NCBI GenBank assembly: GCA_007123785.1
Contig: SLGL01000026.1
Coordinates: 1 to 7,500, forward strand
From: Balneolaceae bacterium
GTDB lineage: Bacteria; Bacteroidota; Rhodothermia; Balneolales; Balneolaceae
Length of the DNA stretch: 7,500 bases
Direction: 5' to 3'
Position 1 is the first letter of the stretch. The number at the start of each line of letters is the position of its first letter. Below the pieces are notes generated by a model, which was given only the letters and a program-made list of their open reading frames with translations, ran no database searches and was not told where the DNA came from. The translations under genes were made by a program, and so were the position numbers. Positions 1 through 6,268 of this stretch are shown here, piece after piece.

Positions 1-14
1 ATCGAAAAGGATGA
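1..14 (+). CDS. 3' tail of an upstream gene, probably a second GntR-type regulator copy
   Basis: The first bases read in frame as Arg-Lys-Gly-stop, with the TGA at 12-14. They are identical to the end of the GntR gene that finishes at 609. The stop overlaps the ATG of the next gene in an ATGA junction, exactly as at 606-609. The simplest reading is that a paralogous GntR gene ends here, but only its last three codons are visible, so its identity is inferred from the repeat. Confidence 0.4.
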
Positions 15-31
15 TTTATGATTTTTTAAAT
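1..31 (+). repeat. 31-bp direct repeat, copy 1
   Basis: Positions 1-31 are identical to 596-626. The repeat covers the last codons of a regulator gene, the ATGA overlap and the first seven codons (MIYDFLN) of the membrane protein gene. The true repeat may extend to the left beyond the window, because copy 1 begins at its first base. Confidence 0.9.
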
Positions 32-256
32 ACGGTACTGGTCATTATTGTCTTTTTTATCGGAATGTTTATTCTGATTGGGATTGGTGGCTTGATTATC
101 GCCTATTTCATGACGACTGATCTGTCTCTTGAAGTGCATTTGTCTGAGCTGGGGGATAACTTGCCTGGAGTCATCCAGCAGATATTTCGTGTAGTTGTTA
201 TGGTGTTGCTACTCTTTTTTAGTTATCTGCAACTCAAGAACAAGCAGATTGCGTGA
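11..256 (+). CDS. small two-helix membrane protein, unknown function
   Basis: This 81-residue protein is not recognised as a named family. Residues about 5-33 form a long hydrophobic segment rich in Ile, Val, Phe and Gly, and residues about 58-73 form a second one. Between them is a polar stretch of about 24 residues with several acidic positions. It ends in a short basic tail (KNKQ). This suggests a small inner-membrane protein with two helices. The start at 11 is chosen because its ATGA overlap with the upstream stop is repeated at 606-609. An AAAGG sits too close to that ATG to be a proper ribosome binding site, so translation probably depends on coupling. Its stop overlaps the start of the GntR gene by one base (TGATG), which points to co-expression. 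It may be a partner or target of that regulator. Confidence 0.7.
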   Translation: MIYDFLNTVLVIIVFFIGMFILIGIGGLIIAYFMTTDLSLEVHLSELGDNLPGVIQQIFRVVVMVLLLFFSYLQLKNKQIA

Positions 257-609
257 TGGAATTTTCCGAAAACAAACCGATTTACATTCAGATTGTGGAT
301 TTTTTTTGCGGACAAATCCTCGAAAAAAAATGGACACCGGACGATCGTATTCCCTCCGTTCGCGACATCGCTGTGAAGATGGAGGTGAATCCGAATACTG
401 CGATGAGGGCTTTTCATTATCTGCAGGAAAAAGAGATTCTTTTTAACCAGAGAGGTGTCGGCTATTTTGTTGAAGAAAACGCCTATCAAAAAGTACTTGA
501 GTTGCGGCGCGGAGAGTTTATCCGTGATAAACTGCCCGTTTTTTTCAAAGAGATGAAACAGCTCGGTTTCACCTGCTCCGACCTGGAACGACTCTATCGA
601 AAAGGATGA
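256..609 (+). CDS. GntR family transcriptional regulator, YtrA-like
   Basis: A 117-residue protein with the typical N-terminal winged helix-turn-helix of the GntR family at about residues 5-72. The opening PIYIQIVDFF matches the first helix, RIPSVRDIA the start of the HTH, and VNPNTAMRAFHYL the recognition helix. RGVGYFV forms the wing. The remaining 45 residues or so are helical and too short for a FadR, HutC or MocR effector domain, which fits the YtrA subfamily. Members of that group usually repress an operon of membrane transport proteins and are encoded in it. Here the neighbour is the small membrane protein, whose stop overlaps this start (TGATG). A GTG at 253 is an alternative start that would add one residue. 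The effector and target are not visible. Confidence 0.92.
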   Translation: MEFSENKPIYIQIVDFFCGQILEKKWTPDDRIPSVRDIAVKMEVNPNTAMRAFHYLQEKEILFNQRGVGYFVEENAYQKVLELRRGEFIRDKLPVFFKEMKQLGFTCSDLERLYRKG

Positions 610-626
610 TTTATGATTTTTTAAAT
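596..626 (+). repeat. 31-bp direct repeat, copy 2
   Basis: This is an exact copy of positions 1-31, offset by 595 bp. It contains the end of the GntR gene, the ATGA junction and the first seven codons of a membrane protein gene. Identity stops abruptly after position 626. The layout fits a tandem duplication of a membrane-protein-plus-regulator unit whose right end lies here. Confidence 0.9.
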
Positions 627-656
627 CAGTCCGCTAAACGCGTTCATTTATTGTAA
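606..656 (+). pseudogene. truncated 5' remnant of a second membrane protein gene
   Basis: Starting from the ATG that overlaps the GntR stop, seven codons (MIYDFLN) are identical to the start of the membrane protein gene at position 11. The frame then runs through nine unrelated codons to a TAA at 654-656. A 16-residue product without a hydrophobic segment is unlikely to be functional. It is best read as the broken end of a tandemly duplicated unit, although the 31-bp identity alone cannot exclude another origin. Confidence 0.6.
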
Positions 657-660
657 ATGA
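644..660. repeat. AT-rich inverted repeat between convergent genes
   Basis: TCATTTA and TAAATGA form perfect 7-bp arms around a TTG loop. The repeat lies between the convergent GntR and DASS symporter genes. It could mark the transcript ends, but it is AT-rich and has no U-run on either strand, so it is not a classical intrinsic terminator. Confidence 0.35.
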
Positions 661-669
661 TCACTTACC

Positions 670-2139
670 TCATAACGTCACACCAAACACATACCCCACC
701 AGCAGGTAGAGAACTATAGTAATCACAAACACCATCGCAATGTTAAAGATAAACCCGGCTCGTGCCATTTGAGGAATCGTGACCAGGCCGCTTCCGAAAA
801 CAATGGCATTAGGAGGTGTGGCTACCGGCAGCATAAACGCACAGCTTGCACCGATGGCTGCGGGAATTACGAGCAGGAGAGGATCATAGCCCATAGCAAT
901 GGCCACAGATGCCAAAATTGGCAGAAATGCTGCTGCGGTTGCTGTATTGCTGGTCACTTCGGTTAAAAATATAATCACGAAGAGAGAGAGCATTATCAGC
1001 AGCAGAATCGGAAGAAAATCGAGAATCTGGAGTGACTGACCGATCCACTCGGCAAGGCCGGTAGAAGTAATGGCTGCAGCCAGGCTAAGCCCGCCTCCGA
1101 ATAAAATTAACACTTCCCAGGGAAGCTGTTTGGCGTCATCCCAGGTTAGTACGAATTTCAGCTTTCTAAAGTTTACCGGTAAGAGGAACATCAGAAAAGC
1201 TCCGAAGATTGCAATTCCTGTATCGGAAATGTTGGGGATGTACGGCTCAAGCAGAGGACGGGTGACCCAAAGTGTGGCTGTCATTAAAAAGACGATAGCA
1301 ACCAGTTTTTCGGGACGTGACATTTTTCCCGACTTTTCGATCTGATCTTTTATCAGGCCGTAACCACCCGGAATAACTTTTAGTTTAATGGGAAATACAA
1401 GGCGGGTCAGCATTAAATATACGATGGGAAGCGAAACGATCACCAGGGGCAGCCCTGCCATCATCCACTGGCCGAAACCGATCTCTACGCCATAGGTCTC
1501 AAACATGTAACCGGCCATAAGGGCATTGGGCGGGGTTCCGATCAGTGTGGCGATACCGCCGATGTTACAGGCATAAGCCAGTCCAAGCAGCATCACAATT
1601 GCGAAGTTGGTTTTCAGGTCGGCCTCCTGCATATCCTCGGTGGTTTCTACCAGTCCGATGATCGACATTGCAATCGGGAGCATCATCATTGCTGTGGCTG
1701 TATTGCTTACCCACATGCTCAAAAATGCCGCAGAAATCATAAAGCCGATAATGATCGACTTGGGTTTGGTTCCAACGAGAAGTACAATATTTAATGCAAT
1801 TCGTTTGTGAAGATTGGTACGTTCCATCGCCAGGGCGATTATAAATCCACCCATAAAAAGATAAATGAGCGGGTTGGCAAAAGGCTGTGTAGCCTCGGCT
1901 ACTGTCCCCACCTGAAGCACCGGAAACAAGACGATAGGTAATAGTGCTGTAGCAGGTATGGGAATCGCTTCGGTTACCCACCAGATCGCCATCAAAATAC
2001 CAACGGCAGCCACACCCCACGCTTCTGGACTGAGTGATTCGGGGGCGGGAATCATTAATATGGTTGCAAAAACAAGAGGCCCGAGGAACAAACCTATCCT
2101 GGGCCTCGAAAAATAGCCTTTGAGCGTATTTTCTGACAT
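670..2139 (-). CDS. DASS/SLC13 family anion symporter (Na+/dicarboxylate type)
   Basis: A 489-residue, very hydrophobic inner-membrane transporter of the divalent anion:sodium symporter family. It carries both hallmark SNT motifs, the first at residues 145-147 (WVSNTAT) and the second near 397-399 (VTSNTAT). In VcINDY these loops bind sodium and the substrate carboxylates. Two TPPN motifs follow, at 202-205 and about 441-444, and reflect the inverted-repeat fold. The early WWVTEAIPIPATALLP segment is also typical. Length matches the family norm of about 460-500. Likely substrates are C4-dicarboxylates or similar organic acids, but the sequence does not decide between succinate, citrate and sulfate. 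It lies 184 bp downstream of the phosphotriesterase-like lipoprotein gene on the same strand, and a good ribosome binding site supports the start. Confidence 0.93.
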   Translation of the reverse strand: MSENTLKGYFSRPRIGLFLGPLVFATILMIPAPESLSPEAWGVAAVGILMAIWWVTEAIPIPATALLPIVLFPVLQVGTVAEATQPFANPLIYLFMGGFIIALAMERTNLHKRIALNIVLLVGTKPKSIIIGFMISAAFLSMWVSNTATAMMMLPIAMSIIGLVETTEDMQEADLKTNFAIVMLLGLAYACNIGGIATLIGTPPNALMAGYMFETYGVEIGFGQWMMAGLPLVIVSLPIVYLMLTRLVFPIKLKVIPGGYGLIKDQIEKSGKMSRPEKLVAIVFLMTATLWVTRPLLEPYIPNISDTGIAIFGAFLMFLLPVNFRKLKFVLTWDDAKQLPWEVLILFGGGLSLAAAITSTGLAEWIGQSLQILDFLPILLLIMLSLFVIIFLTEVTSNTATAAAFLPILASVAIAMGYDPLLLVIPAAIGASCAFMLPVATPPNAIVFGSGLVTIPQMARAGFIFNIAMVFVITIVLYLLVGYVFGVTL

Positions 2140-2148
2140 AATAGCATT

Positions 2149-2155
2149 CCCTCTC
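2149..2155 (-). promoter_or_regulatory. ribosome binding site of the DASS symporter gene
   Basis: On the minus strand GAGAGGG lies nine bases before the ATG. It is the clearest Shine-Dalgarno-like sequence in the window, where most other starts have none, and it supports the chosen start. Confidence 0.5.
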
Positions 2156-2252
2156 AGTTAGTTACTCTTTCTTTATAAGATATAAGATAACGAAATCCGC
2201 TTTTATTCTCTCCTTTTTTGTCCTGAATTAATCATAGGTAGTATAATTCTCT

Positions 2253-2265
2253 GACCTTTTAGGTC
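2253..2265. repeat. GACCT-N3-AGGTC palindrome, copy A
   Basis: A perfect 5-bp inverted repeat with a TTT spacer. The stem can extend outward to 2250-2268 through a G-T wobble and two further pairs. It sits in the spacer upstream of the DASS symporter gene. The same arms, with CGC in the middle, recur at 6271-6283 after the pcs-like gene. It could be an operator, a transcript-end hairpin or a dispersed small repeat. Confidence 0.45.
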
Positions 2266-2294
2266 GGAAAACAATGTAAACTGATATCAAATTG

Positions 2295-2311
2295 AAAACC
2301 CGATGGTTCGG
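2295..2311 (-). terminator. weak candidate terminator after the phosphotriesterase-like gene
   Basis: Read on the minus strand just after the stop, CCGA and TCGG form a 4-bp stem around ACCA, followed by G and then TTTT. The stem is too short for a convincing intrinsic terminator, so this is only a candidate. Confidence 0.2.
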
Positions 2312-2323
2312 ACTCGGAGTAGT

Positions 2324-3367
2324 TCACTGGTCAGAGTGAATCTGAATGGTGAAAACATTGGCTGGATTGGTAACCAGCAATTGTCTGATTTCATTTTCTG
2401 TGAAGCCTCTTTCTGTCAGTTCGGGCAGAAGGTAGTCAAAAATGTCTGTATAGCTTCGGAAAACCCCGCCATCAGGCTCTCCGGCATCGTACCAGCCTGC
2501 ATCGTGCGAAAGAAGGATCTGCTTCAGGAACCCGGCGTCTTTAAGCGCAGAAATACGTTCAGCATACCACTCGATGCTGCCCCTGTCATCCGGATGATGG
2601 TCAGGATCATACCTGACTCCGTCCAGGGAAATCCATCCGCCTTCTTTGGCAATAAATTCATTTCCTTCAAGTGATCCCGATTGTGCATGCGTCCAAACCC
2701 ATGCAGAAGGAGAGACTCCATTTGATTTCAGTTGTTCGATTTGTGCAATTGCAGGCTCATCACCGATGGTGTGTGAAAAAATAGTCATCCCTGTTGTAAG
2801 ATGGGTTTGCGCTGCGGCATTCACAATTTTTTGGTGCTGTTCACTCAGATGGGCCTCTTCTGCAACGGAAATTTTCATAAAACCGGGCCTTAAATCACTT
2901 CCGTCAATTCCATTTTCGAATTCATCTATCCATCTGACAGCAATCTCTTCTGCAGATTCATCAAAAGCGTGTTGAGGCATGAACCGGTTATCAACTGCAC
3001 CGTAATAGCCGGTATTGGTAATAATCTGCACCCCCGTACGCTGAGAAAGTTCCGCCAGGATAAAGGGATCCCGACCAAGATAAGCAGGTGTGAATTCGGC
3101 AATGGTGTGCACACCTTTCTCCCTGGCTTCGAGAACGTAAGGGAGAACACGTTCCACAACTTCGGTTCTGTCCCAGCGGTGATAACCGGTACTGTCTGCA
3201 CCGATCCAGTCAACCAAAACATGCTCGTGGCTCAGGGTGACTCCCAGATCAGATGAAAAGAGTGATCCGTTTACTGTCATTATGTTTCCATTTTCAGTCT
3301 GTGGACGGCAGGAGGTGATTATCAAAATAATAATAATCAGCGGCAAAGAGTTTTTCAGGGTGTTCAT
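2324..3367 (-). CDS. phosphotriesterase-family metallohydrolase, lipoprotein
   Basis: A 347-residue protein of the amidohydrolase superfamily, phosphotriesterase/PTE-like lactonase branch. All expected binuclear metal ligands are visible: the HxH pair H47/H49 in the SHEHV motif, K165 as the likely carboxylated bridging lysine (GFMKIS), H199 (FSHT), H227 (WTHAQS) and D289 (SHDAGW). The N-terminus is a lipoprotein signal: basic residue K5, a hydrophobic Ile/Leu core and the lipobox ITSC with Cys20. The mature enzyme is therefore probably lipid-anchored in the periplasm or outer membrane, and this also supports the start. Known relatives hydrolyse lactones or phosphoesters; the substrate cannot be read here. 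It lies 112 bp downstream of rnhB and 184 bp upstream of the symporter gene, so a hydrolyse-and-import link with the symporter is possible but unproven. Confidence 0.9.
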   Translation of the reverse strand: MNTLKNSLPLIIIILIITSCRPQTENGNIMTVNGSLFSSDLGVTLSHEHVLVDWIGADSTGYHRWDRTEVVERVLPYVLEAREKGVHTIAEFTPAYLGRDPFILAELSQRTGVQIITNTGYYGAVDNRFMPQHAFDESAEEIAVRWIDEFENGIDGSDLRPGFMKISVAEEAHLSEQHQKIVNAAAQTHLTTGMTIFSHTIGDEPAIAQIEQLKSNGVSPSAWVWTHAQSGSLEGNEFIAKEGGWISLDGVRYDPDHHPDDRGSIEWYAERISALKDAGFLKQILLSHDAGWYDAGEPDGGVFRSYTDIFDYLLPELTERGFTENEIRQLLVTNPANVFTIQIHSDQ

Positions 3368-3451
3368 GATCAGATGATCCGTTTCAGCAAAATGATTGTT
3401 TTTTATTAAAGTAACAATGTATTGAAAATGGATGAGTTTTGTGGACAGTTG

Positions 3452-3463
3452 GTCAAGCTTGAC
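3452..3463. repeat. 12-bp perfect palindrome GTCAAGCTTGAC
   Basis: GTCAAGCTTGAC equals its own reverse complement. It lies in the 112-bp gap between the end of rnhB and the phosphotriesterase-like gene start, about 85 bp upstream of the latter. The position suits an operator for a dimeric regulator, but there is only one copy and no nearby regulator gene. Confidence 0.35.
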
Positions 3464-3479
3464 AGTAGTAGAGTCTCAT

Positions 3480-4097
3480 TCACAAACCATCGAATTTTTT
3501 TTCCGTTCTCAGCTTAAAACTTTTGCGGTGATGTTTGGTGTAGCCATGTTTATTCAGCCCATCAAAATGTGTTTTTGTGGGATAGCCTACATTTCTGTCC
3601 CAGCCAAAAAAGGGATACTCTTTGTGGAGCTTTTTCATCAAACGGTCTCGATGAACTTTTGCAAGGATGGAGGCCGCGGCGATAGATACCGATTTATCAT
3701 CACCCTTGATAATGCAGCTATACGGCACAACGCTTGATGTGAATCGGTTTCCATCAACAAGCAGATAATCGGGATTGGCGCCATCGGCTTCGGTACAGTT
3801 CAGCATCGCACGGATGGAGGCTTTCAGAATATTGATTTCATCAATTATACGAGGGGGACATTCATGTACAGACCAAAATAGAGCGGTTTTTTTTATCTCT
3901 TCTGCCAGAAACTCCCGGTCATTCAACCCGATTGATTTGCTATCTGCAACTTTTTCGTTGAGATGACTTCCTGGTTTAATAATCACACCAGCTGCCACGA
4001 CCGGTCCGCTCAGACAACCCCGGCCCACCTCGTCAAGTCCCATAATGCGTGTGTAGCCCTGTTTCCATAATTTGCGCTCGTAATGGTATCGGTCCAT
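3480..4097 (-). CDS. rnhB: ribonuclease HII
   Basis: A 205-residue cytoplasmic endonuclease that cuts the RNA strand of RNA-DNA hybrids and nicks at single misincorporated ribonucleotides. Its length is normal for the family. The active-site carboxylates are all present: D22 and E23 in GLDEVGRG, D115 in LVDGN and D133 in IKGDD, with the following SIAAASILAKVHRD block also conserved. The GRG motif (25-27) and the C-terminal GYPTKTHFDGL...HG.TKHHRKSF region complete the type 2 signature. The start is the ATG before DRYHYERKLW, close to the usual N-terminus of short bacterial forms. It diverges from the VWA gene across 118 bp and is followed by the phosphotriesterase-like gene. No Shine-Dalgarno sequence is visible. 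Confidence 0.97.
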   Translation of the reverse strand: MDRYHYERKLWKQGYTRIMGLDEVGRGCLSGPVVAAGVIIKPGSHLNEKVADSKSIGLNDREFLAEEIKKTALFWSVHECPPRIIDEINILKASIRAMLNCTEADGANPDYLLVDGNRFTSSVVPYSCIIKGDDKSVSIAAASILAKVHRDRLMKKLHKEYPFFGWDRNVGYPTKTHFDGLNKHGYTKHHRKSFKLRTEKKFDGL

Positions 4098-4130
4098 AAA
4101 GTTTTAGCCTGTCTGCAATTCAATGTTTAC

Positions 4131-4158
4131 TTTATATCCAAACCAATTGCTGATGCAA
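4131..4158 (-). promoter_or_regulatory. candidate sigma-70-like promoter for rnhB
   Basis: On the minus strand TTGCAT (4158-4153) and TATAAA (4136-4131) are separated by 16 bp, with the -10-like box about 33 bp before the rnhB ATG. It is in the divergent spacer between rnhB and the VWA gene. The match is fair, but the spacer is AT-rich and this clade often uses other promoter consensus sequences. Confidence 0.3.
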
Positions 4159-4215
4159 TGATTTGAGGAAAATTGAAGTTATAAAGAATAGAATTTTCAC
4201 GCAGATTTTTACACC

Positions 4216-5328
4216 ATGCATTTTATCTACTCCGAATGGGACGAACGGTTCAGAAAAAAGGGAGCCAAATCTCCGTTTGATACGCTTTGGGACCTTTTCC
4301 GAGAACTGCTTACCATCGCCGGCGGGGATGTAACCCAGGCGCTGAGATGGCTAAATCAGATTGATGAAGAGCACAAAATTACTGACCAGTTTGAGGAGGG
4401 GTACGGTATGGGCGATTTTATTGAAGAGCTGAAGGAACGTGGTTACATCCGTTTTGATGAGGAGAAGGCGGTGATGGTGCCAACTGCAAAAACCGACCGG
4501 AGTATTCGGCGGAGTGCACTTGAGGAGATCTTTAGTAAGCTGCGAAAGGGAGGTCCGGGCAATCATAAAACTGTGCATACCGGCAGGGGACTTGAGCGAC
4601 AGCCAGAAACCCGTAAGTGGAAACCGGGCGATGATATCTCGCATATCGACAGTACCGGCACGATCATGAATATGCTAAAACACAGTTCCATCGATCAGTT
4701 CAGCTTGCACGAGGATGATCTTCAGGTGTACAATACCGATCATTACACATCGGTATCCACGGTTTTGTTGATTGACCTGAGCCACTCAATGATTTTGTAC
4801 GGCGAAGACCGCATCACCCCGGCAAAAAAAGTAGCAATGGCCCTTTCGGAGTTAATTATGAACAATTATGCCAAAGATTCACTCGATATTGTTGCTTTCG
4901 GTAATGAGGCGTGGGAAATTGAGGTGAAAGATCTCCCGTATTTACAGGTCGGGCCTTATCACACAAATACATTACACGGCCTGCAAGTGGCACGGCATAT
5001 TTTACAGCGAAAGAAATATTCGAACAAGCAGATTTTCATGATTACCGACGGAAAACCATCCTGCATGTTTGAAAGAGGACGGATGTATAAAAACAGTTTC
5101 GGGCTGGACCGGAAGATCATCAATAAAGTACTGGATGAAGCATTGGTCTGCAGAAAAGAAAATATTGATATCACCACATTTATGATTGCCCGTGATCCCT
5201 ACCTGCAAAATTTTGTCAGAGAGCTGACGGAAGCGAACAAGGGGCGTGCCTATTTTGCTTCCCTCAATGATTTAGGCGGATATATTTTTCACGATTATAT
5301 CAAAAATCGAATTCGCAATGTGAGGTAA
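4216..5328 (+). CDS. VWA domain protein with intact MIDAS and DUF58-like motif
   Basis: A 370-residue protein without signal peptide or membrane segment, so probably cytoplasmic. The C-terminal half is a von Willebrand factor A domain from about residue 180. It has a complete metal-ion-dependent adhesion site: DLSHS at 187-191, a threonine at 250 or 252 (YHTNT) and D278 in ITDGKPS. The N-terminal 110 residues are helical and charged and match no domain I know. Residues 133-145 (RKWKPGDDISHID) resemble the conserved Tyr/Trp-x-Pro-Gly-Asp-Asp-x3-Ile-Asp motif of DUF58 proteins. Related VWA proteins usually work with a MoxR-type AAA+ ATPase as chaperone-like complexes. None is encoded nearby in the window, so the partner must lie elsewhere. 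The start at 4216 has no Shine-Dalgarno sequence. Confidence 0.85.
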   Translation: MHFIYSEWDERFRKKGAKSPFDTLWDLFRELLTIAGGDVTQALRWLNQIDEEHKITDQFEEGYGMGDFIEELKERGYIRFDEEKAVMVPTAKTDRSIRRSALEEIFSKLRKGGPGNHKTVHTGRGLERQPETRKWKPGDDISHIDSTGTIMNMLKHSSIDQFSLHEDDLQVYNTDHYTSVSTVLLIDLSHSMILYGEDRITPAKKVAMALSELIMNNYAKDSLDIVAFGNEAWEIEVKDLPYLQVGPYHTNTLHGLQVARHILQRKKYSNKQIFMITDGKPSCMFERGRMYKNSFGLDRKIINKVLDEALVCRKENIDITTFMIARDPYLQNFVRELTEANKGRAYFASLNDLGGYIFHDYIKNRIRNVR

Positions 5329-5420
5329 ATCTTCTATTTTTAACAGAATGAAAATTGAATCTGCATCTTGAAGAAAGCATACGTACATTGTGCAAAATAT
5401 TGTGAACAGTAACAATTGAG

Positions 5421-5472
5421 GATTAAAGATTAAAGATTCGTACGAAACCCGTGCCAAAGGCATCCCGCTGGG
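5421..5472. repeat. cluster of short repeats and palindromes upstream of the pcs-like gene
   Basis: Three small elements lie side by side. A heptamer GATTAAA is repeated twice plus GATT (5421-5438). It is followed by the palindrome TTCGTACGAA (5437-5446), then two mini-hairpins, TGCC-AAA-GGCA (5452-5462) and CCC-GCT-GGG (5464-5472). The GC-rich hairpins stand out in an AT-rich 240-bp spacer with no gene. They may be a dispersed repeat, a transcript-end signal for the VWA gene or part of the promoter region of the next gene. Confidence 0.35.
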
Positions 5473-5568
5473 GCAAAGTTTCCTTTCTGTAATTGTCTGA
5501 CTCTTTCAAACAGGATAGTATGAACATGAACATCTTGCGGATTCATCGTTGATAAAACACTATTTTTG

Positions 5569-6240
5569 ATGTACAGAAAAAGCATCGCGGCTGCAATACA
5601 CCTGCTCACAGCATCAGGAGTTATACTTGGGTTTTGGGGACTACTTCTCATTGTACAGGGAGAAGCGGGTGCCGCCATTCGAGTTCTGGCTTTTGCAGCT
5701 ATTATCGATTTTTTTGATGGTACTCTCGCAAGAAAAGCGGGAGTAAAGGAGCACCTTCCCGCAATCGATGGGGGACTACTTGATAATCTTGTGGATTATG
5801 TAACCTGGGTACTTGCCCCGGTGTTCTGGGCCTGGAGCTTTCTTGATATTTCATTTCTTGTATGTGGCATTGTGCTGATCACAAGTCTCTTTGGATTCAG
5901 CCATGCGCATGCGAAAACGACCGACCATTATTTCAGGGGGTTCCCGTCATACTGGAACTTTCTCATCTTCTACTTTTTTCTTTTTAATTTCGGGACATTC
6001 ACATCGTCGGCCATTTTACTTTTATGTTCAGTTCTGGTGTTTGCTCCCCTGAAATTTGTGTATCCCAGCAGAACAAAAAAACTTCAAAAAACTACACTGC
6101 TGCTTAGTGTTCCTTATACATTCATGATTTTTGCAATGTTGTATCTGCTTGAAGAAACTCCGCTCTGGCTCAGCCTATCGTCCCTCTACTATCCTGTCTA
6201 CTATTTTGTTATCTCTGCAATTCTTACAAAAGACACGTAG
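5569..6240 (+). CDS. pcs: CDP-alcohol phosphatidyltransferase, probable phosphatidylcholine synthase
   Basis: A 223-residue, multi-helix inner-membrane enzyme. The CDP-alcohol phosphotransferase motif is complete: D47-x2-D50-G51-x2-A54-R55, then 12 residues, then G68-x3-D72-x3-D76. The 12-residue gap, rather than about 8, is the spacing I know for phosphatidylcholine synthases (EC 2.7.8.24), which condense CDP-diacylglycerol with choline. Further matches to that family are the N-terminal AIHLLTASG, DNLVDYVTWV after the motif, KTTDHYFRGFPSYWN at 116-130 and FAPLKFVYPSRTKKL near the end. Length is slightly under the usual 230-250. The ATG at 5569 is preferred over a TTG three bases upstream; neither has a ribosome binding site. 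It follows the VWA gene by 240 bp and is probably transcribed alone. No choline transporter is visible nearby. Confidence 0.85.
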   Translation: MYRKSIAAAIHLLTASGVILGFWGLLLIVQGEAGAAIRVLAFAAIIDFFDGTLARKAGVKEHLPAIDGGLLDNLVDYVTWVLAPVFWAWSFLDISFLVCGIVLITSLFGFSHAHAKTTDHYFRGFPSYWNFLIFYFFLFNFGTFTSSAILLLCSVLVFAPLKFVYPSRTKKLQKTTLLLSVPYTFMIFAMLYLLEETPLWLSLSSLYYPVYYFVISAILTKDT

Positions 6241-6268
6241 TATTAATTCAACTCTAATTTGTCGGCTA

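Noticed and set aside
644..660. Inverted repeat considered as a bidirectional intrinsic terminator.
   Set aside because: The stem is AT-rich and neither strand has a following T run. It was kept only as an inverted repeat.
1565..2020. Minus-strand frame of 151 codons inside the symporter gene.
   Set aside because: It is an alternative frame of the DASS gene. The composition is Cys-, Ser- and Tyr-rich and unlike a protein, while the main frame has both SNT motifs.
2140..2323. Spacer upstream of the symporter examined for a promoter (TATAAA and TATACT on the minus strand).
   Set aside because: No -35-like box lies at a suitable distance from either hexamer, so no promoter is called.
2303..2674. 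Plus-strand frame of 123 codons.
   Set aside because: It lies antisense over the phosphotriesterase-family gene, which has all its catalytic residues. The translation has no sensible protein features.
5421..5438. Repeated GATTAAA units considered as the edge of a CRISPR array.
   Set aside because: The units are contiguous 7-mers without spacers, and no longer repeat recurs nearby, so this is a simple tandem repeat.
5430..5678. Minus-strand frame of 82 codons over the pcs upstream region.
   Set aside because: It overlaps the conserved N-terminus of the pcs-like gene and crosses the repeat cluster. No homology or start signal was seen.
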